Positions 20,975-30,281 of a DNA stretch of 64,000 nt are shown in pieces; position 1 is the stretch's first letter; each line of letters opens with the position of its first letter. Origin of the DNA: an uncultured Flavobacteriaceae bacterium (lineage in GTDB: Bacteria > Bacteroidota > Bacteroidia > Flavobacteriales > Flavobacteriaceae). The stretch lies in the NCBI GenBank assembly GCA_905181835.1, contig CAJIZF010000001.1, forward strand, positions 523,501-587,500, in the 5' to 3' direction. Below the pieces are notes generated by a model, which saw only the letters and a program-made list of their open reading frames with translations, did no database searches and was not told the origin of the DNA. The position numbers were made by a program, and so were the translations under genes.

Positions 20975-22291
20975 ATGATGACAAAATTTGAATTGAAGTT
21001 ACCAAAAATGGGAGAAAGTGTTGCGGAAGCAACCTTAACTAGTTGGCTCAAAGAAGTTGGAGATACTATTGAAGAGGACGAGGCAGTATTAGAAATTGCT
21101 ACCGATAAAGTAGATAGCGAGGTGCCAAGCGAAGTAACGGGTGTTTTAGTTGAAAAACTTTTTGACGTTGATGATGTAATTCAAGTAGGGCAGACCATTG
21201 CTATTATTGAAATAGCTGTAGAAGGAGCTATTCCTGAGATCTCTATCCCAGAGGAAGAAAATGAGGTGATTCCAACTAAAGAAATAATTGCCGCTGTAGC
21301 AGCTCCTGTTCTTGAAACTGTATCAAGTGTTGTGCAAAGTTCAGACAGTCGTTTTTATTCACCTTTGGTTAAAAATATTGCTGTAGCAGAAGGTATTTCA
21401 CAACAAGAATTAGATCAAATTTCTGGAACAGGAAAAGATGGAAGAGTTACTAAAAACGATATTTTAAAATTTGTGGAAAATCGAAGTACTCAGCCTTTAA
21501 TAAAAGAAACCACGACAATAAATAAGGAAGCTACACAAAAAGAAAGTAAACCAGTTTCAACAACTCCAGTATCTGTAAATGGAGGAGATGAAATTATAGA
21601 AATGACTCGTATGGGCAAATTAATTGCCCATCATATGGTGGAGAGTGTACAAACTTCTGCTCACGTTCAGTCTTTTATTGAAGCAGATGTTACTAATATA
21701 TGGAATTGGCGTAAAAAAGTAAAAGACGGATTCACAAAGCGAGAAGGTGAAAATTTAACCTTCACACCAATTTTTTTAGAAGCTGTTGCAAAAGCGTTAA
21801 AAGATTTTCCGATGCTTAATATTTCGGTAGATGGCGATAAAATCATTAAACGAAAAAACATCAACTTAGGGATGGCAGCTGCATTAGCAGACGGTAATCT
21901 AATAGTTCCTGTAATTAAAAATGCCGATCAATTAAACTTGGTTGGAATGAGTAAAGCAGTAAACGATTTAGCCCAAAGAGCTAGAGGTGGACAGCTAAAA
22001 CCAGACGATATTCAAGGAGGAACTTATACCGTAACAAATGTAGGTACCTTTGGAAGTATTATGGGAACACCTATAATCAATCAACCACAAGTAGGTATTT
22101 TGGCTTTAGGAGCCATCAGAAAAGTACCTGCGGTCATTGAAACCCCAGAAGGTGATTTCATAGGAATCCGTTATAAAATGTTCTTATCTCATTCCTATGA
22201 CCATAGGGTAGTAAATGGAGCATTAGGAGGTCAATTTGTTAAAGCTGTTGCTGATTATCTTGAATCTTGGGATTTAAATAGAGAAATTTAA
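20975..22291 (+). CDS. 2-oxoacid dehydrogenase E2 (dihydrolipoamide acyltransferase)
   Basis: The acyltransferase core subunit of a 2-oxoacid dehydrogenase complex, most like branched-chain (BCKDH) E2. There are 438 residues: an N-terminal lipoyl domain with the lipoylated Lys in EIATDKVDSEVPS (about 44), an Ala/Pro/Val-rich linker, the E1/E3-binding domain (YSPLVKNIAVAEGIS...GRVTKNDIL, about 127-168) and the catalytic domain from about 205. The C-terminal catalytic motif reads DHRVVNGALGG, with Asn where HxxxDG usually has Asp; the His is kept. No E1 or E3 gene is adjacent. A TAATTTTG box at 20934-20941 is a likely -7 element. Confidence 0.92.
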   Translation: MMTKFELKLPKMGESVAEATLTSWLKEVGDTIEEDEAVLEIATDKVDSEVPSEVTGVLVEKLFDVDDVIQVGQTIAIIEIAVEGAIPEISIPEEENEVIPTKEIIAAVAAPVLETVSSVVQSSDSRFYSPLVKNIAVAEGISQQELDQISGTGKDGRVTKNDILKFVENRSTQPLIKETTTINKEATQKESKPVSTTPVSVNGGDEIIEMTRMGKLIAHHMVESVQTSAHVQSFIEADVTNIWNWRKKVKDGFTKREGENLTFTPIFLEAVAKALKDFPMLNISVDGDKIIKRKNINLGMAAALADGNLIVPVIKNADQLNLVGMSKAVNDLAQRARGGQLKPDDIQGGTYTVTNVGTFGSIMGTPIINQPQVGILALGAIRKVPAVIETPEGDFIGIRYKMFLSHSYDHRVVNGALGGQFVKAVADYLESWDLNREI

Positions 22292-22360
22292 AAATGATTT
22301 TTCTTTTTTAGTAATTTTCAAGAGGGGTATTCAATATATTTGTTCGTATAAAAATTCATA

Positions 22361-23188
22361 ATGGAATTAAAATTAAAAAAACCTATATGCTTTTTTGATT
22401 TAGAAACAACTGGGGTAAATGTTTCAAAAGATCGCATCGTAGAAATATCGATATTAAAAGTTTTTCCTAATGGGAACAAAGAAAGTTTTACTTGGCGTGT
22501 TAATCCTGAGATGAAAATCCCCGCAGTAACTACTGCAATCCATGGTATTTCTGACGAAATGGTACTAAATGAGCCTACGTTTAAAGAATTAGCGCCAAAA
22601 GTTTCCGAATTAATAAAGAACAGTGACCTAGGTGGATTTAATTCTAATAGATTTGATATTCCTTTATTAGCTGAAGAATTGTTGAGAGCAGAAATTGATT
22701 TTGATTTAAAAGTTAATCAAGCAGTCGATGTTCAAACTATTTTTCATAAAATGGAGAAAAGAACTTTGGAAGCTGCCTATAAATTTTACTGTAATAAAGA
22801 CCTTACGAATGCTCATAGCGCTGAAGCAGATACAATGGCTACCTATGAAGTATTGAAGGCGCAGTTAGATAAATACGATGGTTTAGAAAACGATATGGAT
22901 TACCTATCTAAATTTAGTTCTCACCAAAACTTTGCTGATTTTGCTGGTTTTATTGGTTACAATAAAGAGGGTCAGGAAATAATTACTTTTGGAAAACATA
23001 AAGGAAAAGTGATTGAGGATTTATTTAAAACGGAGCCAGGCTATTTTAGTTGGATACAGAATGCAGATTTTCCTAATTATACCAAGAAGGTCTTAAGAGA
23101 TTTAAAAAATAGAATTAGCAATAAAACTGTGGGTCCTATAACTGATGATAGTTTAAATATGTTAAAAAATAAATTCAACACAAAATGA
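22361..23188 (+). CDS. DnaQ-like 3'-5' exonuclease with C-terminal DUF3820-like module
   Basis: A 275-residue DEDDh exonuclease. ExoI is FDLETTG (about 12-18), ExoII is GGFNSNRFDIPLL (about 92-104) and ExoIII is the HSAEADTMAT His/Asp pair (about 150-158). After about residue 200 comes a second module, ITFGKHKGKVIEDL...PGYFSWIQNADFP, which matches the DUF3820 type often attached to DnaQ-like exonucleases in Bacteroidota. A role in DNA proofreading or nucleic-acid trimming is inferred. A TATATTTG box at 22335-22342 is a likely promoter. The stop overlaps the next start by four bases. Confidence 0.9.
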   Translation: MELKLKKPICFFDLETTGVNVSKDRIVEISILKVFPNGNKESFTWRVNPEMKIPAVTTAIHGISDEMVLNEPTFKELAPKVSELIKNSDLGGFNSNRFDIPLLAEELLRAEIDFDLKVNQAVDVQTIFHKMEKRTLEAAYKFYCNKDLTNAHSAEADTMATYEVLKAQLDKYDGLENDMDYLSKFSSHQNFADFAGFIGYNKEGQEIITFGKHKGKVIEDLFKTEPGYFSWIQNADFPNYTKKVLRDLKNRISNKTVGPITDDSLNMLKNKFNTK

Positions 23189-23796
23189 AAATAATTTGTG
23201 TAGGTAGAAATTATGTGGAACATGCTAAAGAGTTAAATAACAAAGCTCCAAAAGATCCTGTCTTATTTTTAAAGCCAGACACTGCTATTTTGTTAAAAAA
23301 GCAACCTTTTTTTATCCCTGAGTTTTCTAATAATGTGCATCATGAAGTGGAAATTTTGGTAAAGATTAATAGAATTGGAAAACACATTGATCAAAAATTT
23401 GCACATAAATATTATGATGAAATAGGTTTAGGGATAGACTTTACCGCTAGAGATCTTCAGTCTCAACTTAAAGAAAAAGGATTGCCTTGGGAAAAAGCTA
23501 AAGCATTTGATGGTTCCGCTGTCATCGGTAATTTCGTTTCTAAAACAAAGTTTTCTAACGTAAATAATATAAATTTTAGTTTAAAAAGAAATGATGAGGT
23601 TGTTCAAAGTGGGAACACTTTGCTGATGCAATGGAAAATTGATACTTTAATCGAATACATATCTAAATACTTTACTTTAAAGATTGGAGATATTATATTT
23701 ACAGGTACTCCCTCCGGAGTTGGTAAAGTAATCTCTGATGATATTTTAGTTGGTTTTTTAGAGGAAGAGGAGATGTTCTCCATAAAAGTTAAATGA
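23185..23796 (+). CDS. Fumarylacetoacetate hydrolase family protein
   Basis: A 203-residue FAH-fold metal-dependent hydrolase or decarboxylase. Core signatures are MKIICVGRNYVEHAKEL at the N terminus, FLKPDTAIL, HHEVEILVKI (metal ligands Glu), GIDFTARDLQ, KAFDGSAVIG and FTGTPSGVG. The short length corresponds to the YcgM/FAHD1-type single domain. FAHD1 relatives act on acylpyruvates or oxaloacetate; the substrate here is not known. It overlaps the exonuclease gene by four bases and precedes cinA by 16 bases, so these form one operon. Confidence 0.92.
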   Translation: MKIICVGRNYVEHAKELNNKAPKDPVLFLKPDTAILLKKQPFFIPEFSNNVHHEVEILVKINRIGKHIDQKFAHKYYDEIGLGIDFTARDLQSQLKEKGLPWEKAKAFDGSAVIGNFVSKTKFSNVNNINFSLKRNDEVVQSGNTLLMQWKIDTLIEYISKYFTLKIGDIIFTGTPSGVGKVISDDILVGFLEEEEMFSIKVK

Positions 23797-23812
23797 TGAT
23801 TTCACTTTATAA

Positions 23813-25060
23813 ATGCTAGCAGAAATAATTACCATCGGTGATGAGATTTTAATTGGACAGATTATTGATACCAACTCGGTCTTTATTTCTAAAGAACTAA
23901 ATAAAATTGGAGTCCAAGTCTATCAAATTACATCCATACAAGATGATCGAATCCATATTTTAGAGGCTTTAGCTAATGCACGTAAAAGAGTTGATATAGT
24001 TATTCTTACTGGTGGTTTAGGACCAACTAAAGACGATATTACAAAAGTAACTTTGTGTGATTTTTTTGAAGATACGCTGATTGAAAACAACGAAGTTTTG
24101 AAGCACGTAAAACAGCTTTATAAAAAATTCACCAATCAGCCACCGCTTCCTGAAAATTTAAATCAAGCATTGGTTCCTTCCAGGGCGACTGTTTTAAAAA
24201 ATAATTTTGGAACCGCTCCGGGTATGTGGATGGAGCAAGAAAATACGGTGTATATATCCTTACCTGGAATTCCATTCGAAATGAAAAATTTGATGAAGTT
24301 AAAGGTACTTCCAAAAATTATTGAAAAATTTGACTGTCCTTTTATATACCACAAGACATTATTAACGATTGGAAAAGGAGAAAGTGAAATTGTTAAAATT
24401 ATTCGTCAGTGGGCAGATGCTTTACCTAGTAATATTAAATTGGCTTATTTACCCTCGTTAGGAAGAGTTCGTCTTAGACTTTCTTCAAAAGGTTTTGAAG
24501 AATCAAAGGTTAAACAGGAAGTAGATGAGCAAATGGATCTATTACATCAATTGCTAATCGATATTGCAGTTGGTTATGAAAATGAAACAAACTTGGTCGA
24601 TCAAATTGCACAACTTTTTAATGCATCTAAGAAAACACTCAGTGTTTCCGAAAGTTGTACTGGTGGAAAAATTGTAGAAATGATTACCACGGAACCAGGT
24701 ATTTCCTCTTTTTTTAGAGGGAGTTTAGTTACTTATGCTACAGATACTAAAACTTCTGTCTTGGGAATCAATAAAAACATCATTGATAAATTTTCTGTTG
24801 TTAGTAAAGAGGTGGCCGAATCTATGGCGATAGCATCTAATAAAGTTTTTAAAACGGATTATGCAATAGCAACTACAGGAAATGCAGGACCAAGTAAAGG
24901 AGAAACTGATGATGAGTTGGGTACTGTACATATTGCAATAGCAAGTCCAAAAGGGGTGAAGTCAAAGAAATTTAATTTTGGACAGCCGAGGGAGCGAGTT
25001 ATTGCTAAAGCTACGTATAAAGCTCTTGAAATGCTTCAAAAAGAAATTTTAAAAAACTAA
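23813..25060 (+). CDS. cinA: CinA family protein (nicotinamide-nucleotide amidase)
   Basis: A full-length 415-residue CinA. The N-terminal COG1058/MoCF-like domain shows EIITIGDEILIGQIIDTNS and ILTGGLGPTKDDITK; the C-terminal amidase domain shows SVSESCTGGKIVEMIT, FFRGSLVTYATDTK and ATTGNAGPSKG. The C-terminal domain deamidates NMN in pyridine-nucleotide salvage, and the N-terminal domain has ADP-ribose pyrophosphatase activity in characterised members. Last gene of the exonuclease-FAH-cinA operon; the promoter of the ribosomal-protein operon follows directly. Confidence 0.95.
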   Translation: MLAEIITIGDEILIGQIIDTNSVFISKELNKIGVQVYQITSIQDDRIHILEALANARKRVDIVILTGGLGPTKDDITKVTLCDFFEDTLIENNEVLKHVKQLYKKFTNQPPLPENLNQALVPSRATVLKNNFGTAPGMWMEQENTVYISLPGIPFEMKNLMKLKVLPKIIEKFDCPFIYHKTLLTIGKGESEIVKIIRQWADALPSNIKLAYLPSLGRVRLRLSSKGFEESKVKQEVDEQMDLLHQLLIDIAVGYENETNLVDQIAQLFNASKKTLSVSESCTGGKIVEMITTEPGISSFFRGSLVTYATDTKTSVLGINKNIIDKFSVVSKEVAESMAIASNKVFKTDYAIATTGNAGPSKGETDDELGTVHIAIASPKGVKSKKFNFGQPRERVIAKATYKALEMLQKEILKN

Positions 25061-25070
25061 TTTTCTTTTG

Positions 25071-25101
25071 TTGTAGGTAACAATAAATTTTATTAAATTT
25101 G
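25071..25101 (+). promoter_or_regulatory. Bacteroidota-type promoter of rpmB-rpmG-DUF4295
   Basis: TTG at 25071-25073, a 20-base spacer and TAAATTTG at 25094-25101 match the two-part Bacteroidota consensus. The L28 start follows 33 bases later. Confidence 0.7.
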
Positions 25102-25134
25102 CACCCTGTTTAAAATAACTAAAAGATATTAGGA

Positions 25135-25374
25135 ATGTCAAGAGTTTGTGAGCTTACTGGAAAAAAGGCAATGTTTGGGAATAATGTTTCTCACGCTATG
25201 AATAAAACCAGAAGAAGATTTAATGTAAATCTTATAAAAAAACGTTTTTATTTACCTGAAGAAGATAAATGGATTACTATCAAAGTAGCTGCTTCAGCTT
25301 TAAAAACAATTAACAAAAAAGGAATTACTGCAGTAGTTAAAGAAGCTCGTGAAAAAGGCTACTTAAACCAATAA
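25135..25374 (+). CDS. rpmB: 50S ribosomal protein L28
   Basis: A 79-residue L28. It begins [20 protein letters not shown], the family signature, followed by [15 protein letters not shown]. It binds 23S rRNA in the large subunit. First gene of a three-gene operon with L33 and a DUF4295 protein, an arrangement common in Bacteroidota. The promoter is visible upstream. Confidence 0.98.
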   Translation: MSRVCELTGKKAMFGNNVSHAMNKTRRRFNVNLIKKRFYLPEEDKWITIKVAASALKTINKKGITAVVKEAREKGYLNQ

Positions 25375-25402
25375 TGCATTTTAATAATTAAAGTCGATTA
25401 CA

Positions 25403-25585
25403 ATGGCTAAAAAAGGAAATAGAGTACAAGTAATATTAGAGTGTACAGAACACAAATCGTCTGGTAAACCAGGTACATCTCGTTATATTACTACAAAAAA
25501 TAAAAAAAACACTCCAGATCGTATGGAAATTAAAAAATTCAATCCGATTCTTAAAAAGATGACCGTACATAAGGAGATAAAATAA
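25403..25585 (+). CDS. rpmG: 50S ribosomal protein L33
   Basis: A 60-residue L33 starting [17 protein letters not shown]. The motif [20 protein letters not shown] and KYNP-like FNPILKKMT are present. The zinc-ribbon cysteines are reduced to one (ECTEH), so this is a cysteine-poor, zinc-independent type. Lies 28 bases after rpmB and six bases before the DUF4295 gene. Confidence 0.97.
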   Translation: MAKKGNRVQVILECTEHKSSGKPGTSRYITTKNKKNTPDRMEIKKFNPILKKMTVHKEIK

Positions 25586-25591
25586 TTAGAC

Positions 25592-25744
25592 ATGGCAAAA
25601 AAATCAATAGCATCATTACAGACTGGTTCAAAACGTTTAACAAAAGCAATAAAGATGGTAAAATCGGATAAATCCGGTGCCTATACTTTTGTTGAGTCTA
25701 TCATGGCTCCAGACCAAGTAAATGGTTGGTTTAGTAAAAAATAA
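25592..25744 (+). CDS. DUF4295 family protein
   Basis: A 50-residue basic protein starting MAKKSIASLQTGSKRLTKAI and ending NGWFSKK. It matches the DUF4295 family, which is almost confined to Bacteroidota and usually follows L28 and L33. The small size, positive charge and operon position suggest a ribosome-associated protein; this is inference. It lies six bases after the rpmG stop and ahead of the operon terminator. Confidence 0.9.
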   Translation: MAKKSIASLQTGSKRLTKAIKMVKSDKSGAYTFVESIMAPDQVNGWFSKK

Positions 25745-25764
25745 GACCAACTAGAAATCTTCAG

Positions 25765-25791
25765 AAAGCCACTTTTTTTAAAGTGGCTTTT
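25765..25791 (+). terminator. Terminator of the L28-L33-DUF4295 operon
   Basis: AAAGCCACTTT (25765-25775) pairs with AAAGTGGCTTT (25780-25790) around four T residues, with further T bases after the stem. Confidence 0.85.
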
Positions 25792-25865
25792 CTATTTAAT
25801 AATATTTTTAGAACAAAGCTGCTAAATCTTATATTTGTAATTAATTAGATTCTAAAAAACTAACT

Positions 25866-26819
25866 ATGAGTTTTTTTAAAAAAATATTTTCAAAAGAAAA
25901 AAAAGAAACCTTAGATAAAGGTCTTGAAAAAACTAAATCGTCATTTTTTGATAAACTTAGTAAAGTTGTTGCTGGAAAAAGTAAAGTTGATGATGATGTA
26001 TTAGATAATTTAGAAGAGGTATTAGTATCTAGTGATGTAGGGGTGGAGACAACTTTAAAAGTTATAGATCGAATTGAAGCCCGAGTTTCAAAAGAAAAAT
26101 ATCTAGGTACCGATGAGCTTAACAAAATTCTTCGAGAGGAAATATCGGGTTTATTAAGTGAAACAAATACTGGTAATGCTACCGAATTTGATATTCCAGA
26201 ACAAGATACTCCTTATGTGATCATGGTGGTTGGTGTAAATGGTGCTGGAAAAACGACCACTATTGGTAAACTAGCTAGTCAATTTAAAAAAGCTGGGAAA
26301 CATGTTGTTTTAGGTGCAGCAGATACCTTTAGAGCTGCAGCAATTGATCAGTTACAAGTGTGGGCAGATCGAACTGATGTTCCTATTGTTAAACAAACTA
26401 TGGGCAGTGATCCAGCAAGTGTTGCTTTTGATACCCTTAAAAGTGCTGTTAGTCAAAAAGCTGATGTCGTAATAATCGATACTGCAGGAAGACTTCACAA
26501 CAAGGTTAATTTAATGAATGAGCTGACTAAAATAAAACGAGTTATGGAAAAAGTAATTCCTGAGACCCCAAATGATGTTTTATTAGTATTAGACGGTTCA
26601 ACTGGACAAAATGCTTTTGAACAAGCTAAACAATTTACAGCCGCTACCGAAGTTACTTCACTAGCAGTCACAAAATTAGACGGAACTGCTAAAGGTGGTG
26701 TTGTGATAGGTATTAGTGATCAATTTAAAATTCCTGTTAAATATATTGGAGTCGGTGAGGGTATTGATGATCTTCAAGTTTTTAATAAAATTGAGTTTGT
26801 AGATTCGTTCTTTAAATAG
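25866..26819 (+). CDS. ftsY: Signal recognition particle receptor FtsY
   Basis: The SRP receptor GTPase that docks ribosome-SRP complexes to the membrane translocon. It has 317 residues: a short charged N-terminal segment (no long A domain), the helical N domain, and the G domain with GVNGAGKTTTIGKLA (about 119-133), ADTFRAAA, IDTAGRLHNK and TKLDGTAKGG. The C-terminal GVGEGIDDLQVF is diagnostic. A TATATTTG box at 25830-25837 is a likely promoter element. The SRP RNA gene is in the same window (38.98 kb). Confidence 0.97.
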   Translation: MSFFKKIFSKEKKETLDKGLEKTKSSFFDKLSKVVAGKSKVDDDVLDNLEEVLVSSDVGVETTLKVIDRIEARVSKEKYLGTDELNKILREEISGLLSETNTGNATEFDIPEQDTPYVIMVVGVNGAGKTTTIGKLASQFKKAGKHVVLGAADTFRAAAIDQLQVWADRTDVPIVKQTMGSDPASVAFDTLKSAVSQKADVVIIDTAGRLHNKVNLMNELTKIKRVMEKVIPETPNDVLLVLDGSTGQNAFEQAKQFTAATEVTSLAVTKLDGTAKGGVVIGISDQFKIPVKYIGVGEGIDDLQVFNKIEFVDSFFK

Positions 26820-26835
26820 ATTTCAATTAATAAAT

Positions 26836-28140
26836 ATGCGCACTAAAAGTATAAAGAAAAATAAAATTAACGTTGTCACATTAGGTTGTTCTAAAAACGT
26901 TTATGACAGTGAAGTGTTAATGGGTCAGTTAAAAGCCAACAACAAAGAGGTAGTTCATGAGGATGAAGGAAATATTGTTGTAATTAATACTTGTGGTTTT
27001 ATTGCCAATGCTAAAGAAGAAAGTATCAATACTATTTTAGATTACGTTCAAAAAAAACAAGATGGAACCGTAGATAAGGTTTTTGTAACGGGTTGTTTAT
27101 CTGAAAGGTACAAGCCAGATTTACAAAAAGAAATACCTGATGTAGATCAGTATTTTGGAACCACTGAATTACCAAGCTTATTAAAAGCTCTTGAAGCAGA
27201 CTACAGACACGAATTAATAGGAGAGCGATTGACGACCACTCCTAAAAACTATGCCTATTTAAAAATTGCTGAGGGTTGTGACCGCCCATGTTCTTTTTGT
27301 GCCATTCCTTTAATGAGAGGAAAGCATAAAAGTACCCCCATTGAAGAATTAGTTATTGAAACAGAAAAATTAGCTGCAAACGGAGTTAAAGAGATAATTT
27401 TAATCGCCCAAGACTTAACGTATTATGGTTTGGATATTTATAAAAAAAGAAACCTTGCAGAATTGCTAAAAGAGCTAATAAAAGTAGAAGGTATCGATTG
27501 GATTCGTTTGCATTATGCTTTTCCAACTGGATTTCCATTGGATGTATTAGAAGTGATGAGAAATGAATCTAAAGTATGTAATTATATTGATATTCCACTG
27601 CAACATATTTCAGATTCCGTATTAAAATCAATGAAACGCGGGTTTGGAAAAGAAAAAATAAACAGACTATTAAAAGATTTTAGAGAAAGAGTGCCAGGGA
27701 TGGCTATAAGAACAACTTTAATAGTCGGATATCCTGGAGAAACTGAAGAGAACTTCCAAGAGTTAAAACAATGGGTGTCTGATATGCGATTTGAACGACT
27801 GGGATGTTTTACCTATTCTCACGAAGAAAATACTACTGCATACTTATTAGAAGATGATGTTCCAGAAGAGGTAAAAATGCAACGAGCTAATGAAATTATG
27901 GAAATTCAATCACAAATATCTTGGGAGTTAAATCAAGATAAAATTGACAAAGAATTTAAAGTAATCATTGATCGTAAAGAAGGAAATTATTTTGTTGGTA
28001 GAACTCAGTTTGATAGTCCAGACGTAGACAATGAAGTTCTTATAAACGCAAAAAAATCTTATATTCGTTCAGGTGATTTTGCCACTGTAAAAATTATTTC
28101 AGCAGAGGATTTTGATTTGTATGCAGAAGTGATTTCTTAA
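26836..28140 (+). CDS. rimO: Ribosomal protein S12 methylthiotransferase RimO
   Basis: A radical-SAM enzyme that adds a methylthio group to an Asp of ribosomal protein S12. The 434 residues show the N-terminal UPF0004 domain with its cysteines (TLGCSKNVYDSE, INTCGF, VTGCLSERY), the radical-SAM cluster motif CDRPCSFCAIP (C-x3-C-x2-C, about residue 150) and the C-terminal TRAM domain. YIDIPLQHISD and FTYSHEENT separate RimO from MiaB. It lies 16 bases after ftsY, so the two are co-transcribed. Confidence 0.97.
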   Translation: MRTKSIKKNKINVVTLGCSKNVYDSEVLMGQLKANNKEVVHEDEGNIVVINTCGFIANAKEESINTILDYVQKKQDGTVDKVFVTGCLSERYKPDLQKEIPDVDQYFGTTELPSLLKALEADYRHELIGERLTTTPKNYAYLKIAEGCDRPCSFCAIPLMRGKHKSTPIEELVIETEKLAANGVKEIILIAQDLTYYGLDIYKKRNLAELLKELIKVEGIDWIRLHYAFPTGFPLDVLEVMRNESKVCNYIDIPLQHISDSVLKSMKRGFGKEKINRLLKDFRERVPGMAIRTTLIVGYPGETEENFQELKQWVSDMRFERLGCFTYSHEENTTAYLLEDDVPEEVKMQRANEIMEIQSQISWELNQDKIDKEFKVIIDRKEGNYFVGRTQFDSPDVDNEVLINAKKSYIRSGDFATVKIISAEDFDLYAEVIS

Positions 28141-28187
28141 AAATAAGAAGTTTAAAATTTGTACCTCTAAAATATTCCGTCTTTTAA

Positions 28188-29429
28188 ATGGATACACTAT
28201 TAATTATTGGTCATACGTTTCCTGAACCGTCTACAACTGCAGCTGGAAAAAGGATGATGCAATTAATTTCCTTTTTTGAAGAACATAAGTACCGTATAGT
28301 TTTTTCGAGTACAGCTTCCATATCTGACAAATCTGTTAGTTTTACGGATTCACAAATAGAAGTAAAAAAAATTAAATTAAATGACGCAAGTTTCAATGAT
28401 TTTATAAAAGAATTAAATCCTGCAATGGTCCTTTTTGATCGTTTTGTTACGGAAGAAAAATTTGGCTGGAGAGTTGCAGAATATTGTCCAGAAGCAATTC
28501 GTGTTTTAGATACCGAAGATTTGCATTTTTTAAGAAAAGCGAGACATGAAGCTTTTAAAAATGAAAAAACAATTACAGACGATTATTTATTTTCTGAAAC
28601 TGCTATCCGAGAGATAGCGAGTATATACCGTTGTGATTTATCATTGATTATATCTGAATTTGAAATGAATTTATTAAAAACTACATTTCAACTAAATAGT
28701 GATTTATTATTTTATTTACCATTTTTAACCACTACTATTAAATCCTCTACATATTTGAACCTGCCTTCTTTTGAAGACAGAAAACATTTTGTAACTATTG
28801 GAAATCTTTTACATGCACCAAATATAGATTCGGTTCTATATTTAAAAAAAGAAATTTGGCCAGGTATAAGAAAACAACTTCCTGAAGCAGAATTACATGT
28901 GTACGGTGCTTATGCGCCTCAGCATATTAATGAACTCCATTCTGAGAATGATAAATTTTTAGTTAAAGGTTGGGCTCGTGAGGTCACTGAAATTATGAAA
29001 TCTGCTAAAATTTGCTTGGCACCTTTGCGTTTTGGTGCTGGATTAAAGGGTAAATTTATAGACGCAATGAAAAACGGTACTCCATCCATTACAACCACAA
29101 TTGGAGCAGAGGGTCTTGCTGGAGATTTTCCTTTTTCAGGATTAGTTTCTGATAATATTGAAGCCTTAGTGCAGGCTTCTGTAAATTTATATACTCACAA
29201 AAAAGAATGGTTAAAACTTCAAGAAAATGGAATCGCAATTATAAATAAACGATTTGATAAAAATAAATTTTCAGAAGAATTTAAAATCCATTTAAATAAG
29301 CTCTTAAATAGTAAAGAAAAATACAGAAAACGTAATTTTATTGGACAAATACTTCAATATAAAAATCTGCAAGCAACCAAATATATGAGTAAATGGATTG
29401 CAGAAAAAAACAAAAACAAAGAGTTATAG
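28188..29429 (+). CDS. Glycosyltransferase, GT-B fold (Glyco_trans_1_4 type)
   Basis: A 413-residue GT-B glycosyltransferase. The N-terminal half starts TLLIIGHTFPEPSTTAAGKR, consistent with an acceptor-binding Rossmann domain. The C-terminal half contains the donor-binding signature APLRFGAGLKGKFIDAMKNGTPSITT followed by EGL, as in GT4-like enzymes. No membrane helices or signal peptide are seen. The donor and acceptor are unknown; a surface-glycan role is inferred. The last six bases overlap the convergent SDR gene. Confidence 0.88.
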   Translation: MDTLLIIGHTFPEPSTTAAGKRMMQLISFFEEHKYRIVFSSTASISDKSVSFTDSQIEVKKIKLNDASFNDFIKELNPAMVLFDRFVTEEKFGWRVAEYCPEAIRVLDTEDLHFLRKARHEAFKNEKTITDDYLFSETAIREIASIYRCDLSLIISEFEMNLLKTTFQLNSDLLFYLPFLTTTIKSSTYLNLPSFEDRKHFVTIGNLLHAPNIDSVLYLKKEIWPGIRKQLPEAELHVYGAYAPQHINELHSENDKFLVKGWAREVTEIMKSAKICLAPLRFGAGLKGKFIDAMKNGTPSITTTIGAEGLAGDFPFSGLVSDNIEALVQASVNLYTHKKEWLKLQENGIAIINKRFDKNKFSEEFKIHLNKLLNSKEKYRKRNFIGQILQYKNLQATKYMSKWIAEKNKNKEL

Positions 29430-30212
29430 TTCTCTATTTTTTTCTTGTATTTTTCTGACGATTGCTGTGGCTATTTTTCTAGGCAATATTCTCGGTAAAA
29501 AAGATAAAATCTTATTTGTTACACCCGGTATCGCTAATGTTCTTCCACGCATCATTGCTTTATATCCATATTCCGCAACTTTGTTGGCAGTTGCGATATT
29601 AAAACTAATTTTATTAGTTTTATTTCCCTCAGACACCACTTCTTGAAAAGAAGTTTTTGTTTGTCCTGGACACAAGACGGTAACCGTTACGCCAGTTCCT
29701 TTTAATTCGTTGGCGATGGCCTCAGAGAAAGATAAAATATAGGCCTTGGAGGCATAATAAATAGCCATTAATGGTCCGGGTTGAAAAGCGGCTAGAGACG
29801 ATATATTTAATATTTTTCCTCTTCCTCTTTTTATCATACCGTCTAATAATAGTTTAGTTAACTGTGTGGTAGTGACAACGTGTAAATTGAGCATTGATGA
29901 CTCACGGTTCCAATTAGTGCTGTAAAAGGGCCCAAATAGTCCAAAACCGGCATTGTTAATTAAAACATCTATTGGAGTTTCTTTAACTTCTTCAAATAAT
30001 TCTGCAGCACTATTTTGGAGACTTAAATTTTTTGTGATGGTATGTACTTTAATTTGAAAATTCTGTTCTAATTCATTTTTTACAATTTCCAATTGATCCG
30101 AGTCGATATCTATTAAAATTAATTGAAAGCTATTTTTTGCAAGTAATAAAGCAAATTCGTAGCCTAAACCTGATGCTCCTCCGGTAACTAATGCTGTTTT
30201 TTTAGTCTTCAT
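29424..30212 (-). CDS. SDR-family oxidoreductase
   Basis: A 262-residue classical short-chain dehydrogenase/reductase. The nucleotide-binding motif is TGGASGLGYEFA (about 10-21), the NNAGFG motif is near residue 90, and the active site has Ser in NISSLAAF and YYASK (Tyr and Lys, about 154-158). The C-terminal hydrophobic segment (ILSFLPRILPRKIATAIV) suggests membrane association, as in DltE/YqjQ-like members. The substrate is unknown. Overlaps the glycosyltransferase end by six bases. Confidence 0.9.
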   Translation of the reverse strand: MKTKKTALVTGGASGLGYEFALLLAKNSFQLILIDIDSDQLEIVKNELEQNFQIKVHTITKNLSLQNSAAELFEEVKETPIDVLINNAGFGLFGPFYSTNWNRESSMLNLHVVTTTQLTKLLLDGMIKRGRGKILNISSLAAFQPGPLMAIYYASKAYILSFSEAIANELKGTGVTVTVLCPGQTKTSFQEVVSEGNKTNKISFNIATANKVAEYGYKAMMRGRTLAIPGVTNKILSFLPRILPRKIATAIVRKIQEKNREL

Positions 30213-30281
30213 TGCTTATAGTGATAGGGTTACAAGATATTATATTTTAAGAGGCTATTAAATTTTATTTTTTATAAAAAT

